From NCBI GenBank assembly GCA_002372575.1, contig DFHC01000032.1:468-20999 (forward strand): a DNA stretch of 20,532 nt. Direction: 5' to 3'. Source of the DNA: a bacterium UBA3734 (GTDB lineage: Bacteria > Bacteroidota > Bacteroidia > Bacteroidales > Bacteroidaceae). The notes under the pieces were generated by a model. The model did not search any database and was not told where the DNA came from. It saw only the letters and a program-made list of their open reading frames with translations. The stretch's first letter is position 1, and each line of letters opens with the position of its first letter. Below are positions 1-5,071 of the stretch, piece after piece. The translations under genes were made by a program, and so were the position numbers.

Positions 1-1084
1 GGTGCGCGTTGCCGACAAGTTGTTCGTGGGCAAGAACGTGCTCCACGTGCAGGTGTTCAAGAAAAACGACTCGCGCACGACCTACAACCTCGTCTATCGC
101 GACGGAAAGAACGGTCCGTGCTTCATCAAGCGCTTCAACGTGACGGGCATCACACGCGACCGCGAAGTCGATGCCACGCAGGGCAAACCTGGCACGAAAG
201 TGCTTTATTTCACGGCCAATCCGAATGGCGAAGCCGAAATTATCAAGGTGACGCTCGACTCGATTCTCTTGGCGAAAAATCCACGAAAAAAGATATTCTT
301 GGAGCGCGATTTTGCCGAAATCAGCATCAAGGGACGCGGTTCGAAGGGCTATCTGCTCACACGCGACCCCGTCCATCGCATCAGTCTGAAGAGTCACGGC
401 CATTCGACGCTCGGAGGTCGAAAAGTTTGGTTCGACCCCGATGTGCGCCGCCTGAATTTCGACGAACACGGACGGTTGCTCGGTGAATTTTCCGACGACG
501 ACCAGGTGCTCGTGGTGCTGTCGAACGGCGATTTCTACGTCACGACCTTCGACCCGAACAACCATTTCGAGGACAACATCTTGCGCATCGAGAAATTCAA
601 GCCCGAAAAGGTGTGGACGGCGGTGCTCTACGATGCCGACAACGACGGCTATGCCTACGTGAAACGCTTCCTGATGGATGCCACAAAGCGCCACCAGAAC
701 TATCTGGGCGAGAATCCTGAGTCGCGCCTCGTGTTGCTGACGGACCAGACTTATCCGCGCATCCGCGTGAGCTTCAGCGAGGGCGATGCCCACCGCGAGC
801 CGATGGACATCGAGGTTGAGGAGTTTATCTCCGTGAAAAGCTTCAAGGCAAAGGGAAAACGCCTCACCACGTGGCACATCGGCGAGATTGAGGAGCTGGA
901 GCCGACGAGGAAAGATGAAGGAATTCTTCCAGATGAAGAAGCTCCTCAGGATGAAGATTTGGAGACTGAAGACGGGAGTCAGGAGGCTGAAGACGGGAGT
1001 CAGGAGGGTGAAGAGACGAGCCCCCAATTTAAATACAATCCGGCGACGGGAGAATTAAGTCTGTTTGGAAATGAAGAAGTGTAG
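1..1084 (+). CDS. parC: DNA topoisomerase IV subunit A, C-terminal part (5' end outside window)
   Basis: Open from the first bases of the window (codon phase starts at base 2), so the catalytic breakage-reunion half lies upstream and only about 360 C-terminal residues are present. The visible part is a run of beta-rich blades typical of the GyrA/ParC C-terminal DNA-wrapping domain, for example 'YFTANPNGEAEIIKVTL' and 'GRKVWFDPDVRRLNFDEHG'. I see no gyrase-type QRRGGKG box, which favours the topoisomerase IV-like paralogue that Bacteroidetes carry. The protein decatenates and relaxes DNA together with the B subunit. The last 60 residues are an acidic, probably disordered tail containing a duplicated EDGSQE motif. 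The stop codon overlaps the start of the next gene by 14 bases, suggesting translational coupling. GyrA itself is the alternative call. Confidence 0.82.
   Translation, partial: VRVADKLFVGKNVLHVQVFKKNDSRTTYNLVYRDGKNGPCFIKRFNVTGITRDREVDATQGKPGTKVLYFTANPNGEAEIIKVTLDSILLAKNPRKKIFLERDFAEISIKGRGSKGYLLTRDPVHRISLKSHGHSTLGGRKVWFDPDVRRLNFDEHGRLLGEFSDDDQVLVVLSNGDFYVTTFDPNNHFEDNILRIEKFKPEKVWTAVLYDADNDGYAYVKRFLMDATKRHQNYLGENPESRLVLLTDQTYPRIRVSFSEGDAHREPMDIEVEEFISVKSFKAKGKRLTTWHIGEIEELEPTRKDEGILPDEEAPQDEDLETEDGSQEAEDGSQEGEETSPQFKYNPATGELSLFGNEEV
966..1007 (+). repeat. 21-bp perfect tandem duplication in the topoisomerase tail
   Basis: Two exact copies of a 21-base unit (966-986 and 987-1007) encode two copies of a seven-residue acidic block with EDGSQE at its core. 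The unit length is a multiple of three, so copy number can change without breaking the frame. Confidence 0.9.
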
Positions 1085-1868
1085 TGTAGTGCTGCTGGCG
1101 ATGTTTTCGTCGTGTTTCTCCGTTTGGGCGCAGTCCGAAGGGGAGCAACCGACGGTGGCATCCGAGCGTGCGACGATGTTCGCCATCGGCGCGGCCAACG
1201 TGCTCGACACCTATCTCTCGGCCGAGGAATATTCGGGGGCGGAGCTGCGTTTCCTCTCGCAGCGACGCAAGCCCCTGCGCCGCTCGTGGATGCGCTCAGT
1301 GACGCATCAGGGCCGCGTTTCCCTGCTGTCGAACCGCGCCGACAACCACGACGAGCTCGGTGCGATGTATCAGTTGCAATGCGCGTGGCGAAAGGTCTGG
1401 CAGCTGCACGAGCGATGGCAGTGCGAGGCTGGAGGCGGCATCGGCGCACAGCTGGGCTTCCTCTACAACACGCTCGGCGGCAACAACCCCGCGCAGGCCC
1501 GCGTGGCGCTCCACGTGATGCCGTCGGCAGCCGTGAGCTATGATTTTTCGCTCTTCAAAAGGTCGTCGGTGCTGCGCTACGAAGCCTCGGCACCACTCGT
1601 CGGACTGATGTTTTCGCCGAACTACGGCCAGTCGTACTACGAAATCTTCGGTCGCGGCAACTACGACCACAACATCGTGCCCACTACCATCGTCTCGACC
1701 CCGTCGCTCTGCCATGCGCTGACTCTCGACATCGCCCTGTCGAAACGCAAACCCAACTGGCGGCTTCGCATTGGCTACCTCGGCGACTACCAGCAGGCGC
1801 GTGTAAACAATCTGAAATATCATCACTACTCGCACATGCTCGTGCTCGGGTGGACGAAGAGGTTGTAG
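1071..1868 (+). CDS. DUF3316 family exported protein
   Basis: A 265-residue protein. The ATG at 1071 is preferred over the in-frame TTG at 1065 because it gives a clean signal peptide (MKK, hydrophobic core, cleavage after VWA before Q, about residue 20). The mature part matches the Bacteroidetes DUF3316 family by eye: 'NVLDTYLSAEEYSGAELRFL' early, then alternating strands rich in aromatic residues, with 'GLMFSPNYGQSYYEIF' and a C-terminal strand 'HMLVLGWTKRL'. The function of the family is unknown. The strand pattern suits an envelope or outer-membrane protein, which is inference. The gene overlaps the upstream topoisomerase gene by 14 bases and has no separate promoter that I can see, so it is probably co-transcribed with it. 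Confidence 0.8.
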   Translation: MKKCSVVLLAMFSSCFSVWAQSEGEQPTVASERATMFAIGAANVLDTYLSAEEYSGAELRFLSQRRKPLRRSWMRSVTHQGRVSLLSNRADNHDELGAMYQLQCAWRKVWQLHERWQCEAGGGIGAQLGFLYNTLGGNNPAQARVALHVMPSAAVSYDFSLFKRSSVLRYEASAPLVGLMFSPNYGQSYYEIFGRGNYDHNIVPTTIVSTPSLCHALTLDIALSKRKPNWRLRIGYLGDYQQARVNNLKYHHYSHMLVLGWTKRL

Positions 1869-1899
1869 GGTTAAAGGGTTAAAAGTTAAAGGGTTAAAG
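1869..1899 (+). repeat. GGGTTAAA tandem repeat
   Basis: Four imperfect copies of GGGTTAAA follow directly after the DUF3316 stop codon. It resembles, but differs from, the octamer arrays elsewhere in the window (7687, 12541). No function is evident. Confidence 0.75.
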
Positions 1900-1956
1900 A
1901 ATTTAAAATGAAGGAGAAAGGGACAATAGCATTTGTCTTAACTCTTTGATTCCTTG

Positions 1957-1990
1957 AACTCCTATTAAGAAAATTGAGGAGTTTTGTTTG
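1957..1990 (+). terminator. Possible weak terminator after the DUF3316 gene
   Basis: AACTCCT (1957-1963) can pair with AGGAGTT (1977-1983) across a 13-base loop, followed by TTTGTTTG. The stem is short and the T tract is interrupted, so this is tentative. Its T tract also supplies the -33 element of the next promoter. Confidence 0.35.
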
Positions 1991-2017
1991 CAGATTCAAA
2001 TTCTTTTTGTAATTTTG
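1987..2017 (+). promoter_or_regulatory. Bacteroidetes-type promoter for the folded leader and small secreted-protein gene
   Basis: TTTG at 1987-1990 and TAATTTTG at 2010-2017 are separated by 19 bases, an exact match to the Bacteroidetes housekeeping promoter (TTTG, 19-21 bases, TAnnTTTG). Transcription should start near 2022-2025, about 365 bases before the ATG at 2389. The leader is therefore exceptionally long. Confidence 0.75.
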
Positions 2018-2076
2018 CAAACGGAGAAATAAAAAAGAAGTTGAACCCCTTGAAACCAAAATGCCTATGGAGTAAG

Positions 2077-2374
2077 ACAGAAAGAACGCTACCGACCCAG
2101 CAGAGGCCCGAATGTCTCGCGCGGTCACAGAGAATTTAATCAACAAACAAAGTTAATTATTCACAGAATAGCGTTTCTGTTCGACACTTATTGAAATAGA
2201 TTTGAGCTTTTGCTCTTGTTCTTTAGAGTAGAATACCGCCAAACATTCACATAACAAGGACAAGCAGTTGAAAGTTCGCGTCGTTAGGGCGTGGACTATT
2301 CGTGCTTGTTGTTATGAAGGTCTACTTGGCGGTAACCGTACTCTGAATAAGCATCGGACTGTTCCGCTCTTTTT
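2077..2374 (+). ncRNA. Highly structured leader RNA or small RNA, class not recognised
   Basis: The gene-free stretch 1869-2388 holds a promoter and then this folded region. The main element is a long nested hairpin. AGAGTA (2225-2230) pairs with TACTCT (2339-2344), and TACCGCCAA (2234-2242) with TTGGCGGTA (2326-2334). ATAACAA (2251-2257) pairs with TTGTTAT (2309-2315), and CAAGCA (2261-2266) with TGCTTG (2303-2308). GTTCGCGTC (2274-2282) pairs with GGCGTGGAC (2288-2296) across a five-base loop, using wobble pairs. Smaller hairpins sit at 2163-2180, 2204-2215 (GAGC-TTTT-GCTC) and 2355-2366 (CGGA-CTGT-TCCG), the last followed by CTCTTTTT like a weak terminator. AGCGTT plus TCTGT (2170-2180) can instead pair with ACAGA and AACGCT (2077-2081, 2085-2090), giving a mutually exclusive fold. 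A riboswitch-like leader, attenuator or independent small RNA are all possible. Confidence 0.65.
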
Positions 2375-2388
2375 AGTTTATTAGAATT

Positions 2389-2976
2389 ATGAAAAAAATA
2401 CTTTTTATTACGTTTTTTTTCTTTGGCAGGCATAATTTTGTTATCTGCGCAGAATCTCAACAAACAATTCTCAATAGTCCTTTTTAATTATTCAGGATCA
2501 AATTCTGGAGGTCCTTGGAAGGAAACGGTCAATCTAAATCTTACAAATAGGTCGAATTGCAGGATGTTGGTATTAAGCTTCAAAGCATACAATAGCAGTA
2601 ATAACGCAGCATTGCAAACATCCTTTCAATCTTCATTCCAGCTGGATACCAATTCGCAAAGAATGCTAACAGTTCAATACGAGGGAGGACAATTTCTCCA
2701 GATGGGCGGTTGGATAGTAGAAATAATGTATGTTAATATGGAGGATGGTAAGGTATACACGAAAAAAGCTAGTAAAAGAGCAAATTTCTTCGGATCAAAT
2801 ATCGAATTAACTGATATAAGTGACTCTGACACAGACGGTATTGATGAAATCGAAACACACAATAATGGTAACTATAAGTTTTATGATTTGGGAGGGAAAC
2901 CTGTAACTACACCTAAAAAAACCAAACTGTTATTTTGATAACTGAAAAAACAAGGAAAAAAGTATATATTAAATAA
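2389..2976 (+). pseudogene. Small secreted protein with conserved C-terminal tail, broken by two homopolymer frameshifts
   Basis: The ATG at 2389 opens a signal peptide (MKKILFITFF..), but the frame runs into a stop at 2485-2487 because of a T8 tract at 2413-2420. With one T fewer the frame joins a complete hydrophobic core and a signal-peptidase site (..LAGIILLSAQ) and the whole body. The body reaches a TGA at 2936-2938 just after an A7 tract at 2915-2921. With one A more it would continue as 'NQTVILITEKTRKKVYIK' to a TAA at 2974-2976. That ending, after 'YKFYDLGGKPVTTPKK', resembles the tail of the secreted protein at 12659-14272. The repaired product would be about 195 residues. The body is rich in Asn and Ser with a 'GIDEIE' run before the tail; its function is unknown. 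Base composition is much more AT-rich than the neighbours, suggesting transfer. Pseudogene, phase-variable gene, transcriptional slippage and sequencing error are all possible. Confidence 0.7.
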
Positions 2977-2991
2977 CATCACAATAAAACC

Positions 2992-3023
2992 GCCTGCTCC
3001 CCCTCCGAGAGCAGGCTTTTTTT
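2992..3023 (+). terminator. Strong intrinsic terminator, probably used from both sides
   Basis: GCCTGCTC (2992-2999) pairs with GAGCAGGC (3009-3016) over a nine-base loop, followed by seven T (3017-3023). It ends transcription of the secreted-protein gene. An A-rich stretch on the left (2979-2990) may let it also serve the - strand gene, whose stop codon (3022-3024) overlaps the T tract. Confidence 0.9.
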
Positions 3024-3435
3024 ACACCGTCGCCTTTTCCAATTCTCTGCCAATCGTGGCAATCTCGTTGAGAATCACGCGCTCGCGCTCCTTGGAAGGC
3101 TTCTTGGTGCCATTGATGTATTGCGCCATCAGGCTCTGGCTGATTCCCAAGCGGCGTCCCACGGCAGCCGCGTTCAGTTCGGGATGAGAGAGGAAAACGC
3201 GAGAAATGCCCGTCGGCTCGGGATTGTCGTACTCGAAACTCTCAAACGAGATGTCTTCGTCCAGCTCTTCCCATCTGATACCAAATGCATTGATTTCGTA
3301 GCGGTTACGCTGCTCCTCCGTTGCGTTTAGCAAACGCTTGTAGTAAAGCAACGACTGCCACAACGTGCGTCCATCGTCCGCCTGCCCATAGATGCGTCCG
3401 TCGGCAAACCATATTTTGTTAATCCTTGCTCCCAT
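3022..3435 (-). CDS. DUF2442-HTH protein, antitoxin-like partner of DUF4160
   Basis: A 137-residue protein. Residues 1-68 match DUF2442 ('INKIWFADGRIYGQADDGR', then 'YEINAFGIRWEELDEDISFE'). Residues about 84-125 form a helix-turn-helix ('LNAAAVGRRLGISQSLMAQY', then 'INGTKKPSKE'). The start codon lies inside the upstream DUF4160 gene (17-base overlap), so the two are translated as a unit. DUF4160/DUF2442 pairs recur in bacteria and resemble toxin-antitoxin modules. The DNA-binding member is the likely antitoxin and autorepressor, and the palindrome at 3697-3716 is its probable operator. Activity is inferred from the arrangement only. Confidence 0.82.
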   Translation of the reverse strand: MGARINKIWFADGRIYGQADDGRTLWQSLLYYKRLLNATEEQRNRYEINAFGIRWEELDEDISFESFEYDNPEPTGISRVFLSHPELNAAAVGRRLGISQSLMAQYINGTKKPSKERERVILNEIATIGRELEKATV

Positions 3436-3661
3436 GAATGTTTTTCCAACTGGTTTTTATCAGGTCTTTATTGTCTTCGATAATCGATTCCGCAAGTTTC
3501 ACGTCTTTCGGCTTCATTTTCACGTTTTCTAATAGCGTAACCTCGTCGGCCACGATGAACTTGGCCTCGCCATCCTGACTTACGACGTGTACGTGGGGTG
3601 GTTCGTGGTCTCTTGTGTAGATGTAGAACTTCAGACCGAATAATCTTAAAATTTCTGGCAT
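3419..3661 (-). CDS. DUF4160 protein, toxin-like partner of DUF2442-HTH
   Basis: An 80-residue protein starting 'MPEILRLFGLKFYIYTRDHE' with the DUF4160 hallmark 'EPPHVHV' followed by 'GEAKFIV'. It ends in a charged helical segment with 'SWKNIHGSKD'. It is the first gene of a two-gene operon whose second gene encodes a DUF2442-HTH protein, overlapping it by 17 bases. A well-formed promoter lies 30 bases upstream and the predicted mRNA leader is only about 24 bases. No catalytic residues are established for the family that I could check here, so the toxin label is an inference from gene pairing. Confidence 0.82.
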   Translation of the reverse strand: MPEILRLFGLKFYIYTRDHEPPHVHVVSQDGEAKFIVADEVTLLENVKMKPKDVKLAESIIEDNKDLIKTSWKNIHGSKD

Positions 3662-3689
3662 AAATATTTCGTTTTTGGTTTTTGTTTTG

Positions 3690-3721
3690 CAAATATAGGT
3701 AATTATTTCATTACCTCCAAA
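3690..3721 (-). promoter_or_regulatory. Promoter of the DUF4160/DUF2442 operon
   Basis: Reading the - strand, TTTG (3721-3718) and TATATTTG (3697-3690) are 20 bases apart, matching the Bacteroidetes promoter. The start codon of the DUF4160 gene is 28 bases downstream of the -7 element. Confidence 0.75.
3697..3716. promoter_or_regulatory. Palindromic operator between the -33 and -7 elements
   Basis: AGGTAAT (3697-3703) and ATTACCT (3710-3716) form a perfect inverted repeat with a six-base spacer, filling the space between the two promoter elements. A repressor bound here would block polymerase. The DUF2442-HTH protein is the obvious candidate. A lone half-site AGGTAAT recurs at 3790-3796, next to the divergent promoter. 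Confidence 0.6.
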
Positions 3722-3798
3722 TTTTTCAAAAAAAATCGTTCGTTTGTGGCGAATTTGTTCGATTGCTTGTGAAAAATATCATTTTTTGTAGGTAATAT

Positions 3799-3829
3799 TT
3801 TGTGCTGCGCTCGTTTTTTTGTACCTTTG
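3799..3829 (+). promoter_or_regulatory. Promoter of the S41 peptidase gene
   Basis: TTTG (3799-3802) and TACCTTTG (3822-3829) are 19 bases apart, matching the Bacteroidetes promoter. It diverges from the DUF4160 promoter about 100 bases away, and its -33 element is three bases from the AGGTAAT half-site. Confidence 0.7.
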
Positions 3830-3884
3830 CCGAGAGAAGATTTGTTGGAATGAAAATCAATGAGAAAAAAGGAGCGAGGAGCGA

Positions 3885-3950
3885 ATGAAAAAATGTACAT
3901 CGCCAAATTGTAAATCAATAGTACATTGTACATTAGTAAATTGTATATGA
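3885..3950 (+). CDS. Possible 21-codon leader ORF coupled to the S41 peptidase
   Basis: An ATG at 3885, preceded by purine-rich AGGAGCGAGGAGCGA (a Shine-Dalgarno-like stretch, rare in this phylum), opens a 21-codon frame. Its TGA overlaps the peptidase ATG (ATGA at 3947-3950). The peptide would start MKKC and hold four cysteines (positions 4, 9, 15, 20). Much of it is encoded by AT-rich repeat-like sequence (TGTACATT), so it may be chance. Translational coupling is the main attraction. Confidence 0.25.
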   Translation: MKKCTSPNCKSIVHCTLVNCI

Positions 3951-4969
3951 AGAAACTATCCCTTATCATTTTTACTCTATCATTTGGTATCGCATTCACT
4001 TCCTGCGTCAAGGAAGAAACTTTCGATGACACGCCGACGGGCAATTTCGAGGCTCTGTGGCGCATCATCGACGAACATTACTGCTTTTTCGAGTATAAAA
4101 AGAACGAATACGGCCTCGATTGGAATGAGGTCTATCGCCGCTACAAACCGCAATTCAATGCGAATATGACGCGCTCGCAACAGTTCGAGGTGCTTGCCAA
4201 TATGCTCTCCGAGCTGCGCGACGGCCACGTGAACCTCTATTCGGCCTTCGATGTGGGACGCAACTGGTCGTGGCACGAGGATTATCCCGCCAACTACAGC
4301 GACACGCTCATCCGCCGCTATCTCGGCACAGACTATCGCATCGCCGTGGGTATGCAATACCGCATCCTCGACGACAACGTCGGTTACGTGCGCTGTGCGT
4401 CGTTCGCCAACAGCCTCGGCGAGGGCAATCTCGACGAAATCCTTTACTATCTGGCGCCCTGTCGCGGACTCATCATCGACCTGCGCGAGAATGGCGGAGG
4501 CCTCGTCACCTCAGCCGAGCAGCTCGCCGCCCGTTTCACGAACGAAAAACGGCTTGTGGGCTACATGCAGCACAAAACGGGACGCGGCCACAACGATTTT
4601 TCCGCGCGCGAGGAACAGTGGCTCAAGCCCTCGAACCGAATGCGCTGGCAGAAGCCCGTTGTGGTGCTGACGAACAGGAGCGTCTATAGCGCGGCCAACG
4701 AGTTCGTGAAGTATATGAAATGCTGCCCGCAAGCCATCATCGTGGGCGACCGCACGGGCGGCGGAGCCGGACTGCCCTTCACCTCGGAGCTGCCCTGCGG
4801 CTGGAGCGTGCGCTTCTCGGCCTGTCCGATGTACGACCGCGACGGCCAATCGACCGAATTCGGCATCGCGCCCGACCATCAGGTTGCTCTCTCTGCCGAT
4901 GACGTGGCGAAAAACCGCGACACCATCATCGAATTTGCCAGAGGGCTGGTTTCGAGGAGTGAGAAATGA
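3947..4969 (+). CDS. S41 family peptidase lipoprotein
   Basis: A 340-residue protein. The ATG at 3947 gives a lipoprotein signal peptide with lipobox FTSC and lipidated Cys20; in-frame codons upstream lie in repeat-like sequence. Residues about 30-110 form the helical N-terminal part with the S41 'LRDGHVNLYS' motif. The protease core includes 'GLIIDLRENGGG', the nucleophile segment 'NRSVYSAANEF' with Ser248, and 'VGDRTGGGAGLPF'. The end is 'STEFGIAPDH', where Glu304 matches the position of the acid in Ser/Glu-type S41 enzymes. No Lys is seen in the GKG position of the Ser-Lys (CtpA) type. It is likely anchored in the outer membrane or periplasm and cleaves unfolded proteins or peptides. The metalloprotease and SusCD genes follow on the same strand. 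It has its own promoter. Confidence 0.85.
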   Translation: MKKLSLIIFTLSFGIAFTSCVKEETFDDTPTGNFEALWRIIDEHYCFFEYKKNEYGLDWNEVYRRYKPQFNANMTRSQQFEVLANMLSELRDGHVNLYSAFDVGRNWSWHEDYPANYSDTLIRRYLGTDYRIAVGMQYRILDDNVGYVRCASFANSLGEGNLDEILYYLAPCRGLIIDLRENGGGLVTSAEQLAARFTNEKRLVGYMQHKTGRGHNDFSAREEQWLKPSNRMRWQKPVVVLTNRSVYSAANEFVKYMKCCPQAIIVGDRTGGGAGLPFTSELPCGWSVRFSACPMYDRDGQSTEFGIAPDHQVALSADDVAKNRDTIIEFARGLVSRSEK

Positions 4970-5032
4970 GAAATGATTTGTGGAAAACAATCATTTTTTA
5001 GTTTTTATTTTATATTTGTATAAATTTTTTTG

Positions 5033-5040
5033 TATTTTTG
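5033..5040 (+). promoter_or_regulatory. Probable -7 element for the metalloprotease gene
   Basis: TATTTTTG fits TAnnTTTG and lies 31 bases before the start codon, in a T-rich stretch. No good TTTG is present 19-21 bases upstream (only TTTT), so the promoter is less certain than the others. Confidence 0.45.
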
Positions 5041-5071
5041 CAGCATAATTGGACAAAATTAGGATAACGCA

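Noticed and set aside
1886..2146. 86-codon open frame on the - strand in the 1869-2388 gap
   Set aside because: No start context, no recognisable family, AT-driven composition, and it lies across the + strand promoter and leader RNA.
2225..2344. Retron msr-msd RNA
   Set aside because: The nested inverted repeats are suggestive, but no reverse transcriptase gene is nearby; the following gene encodes a secreted protein.
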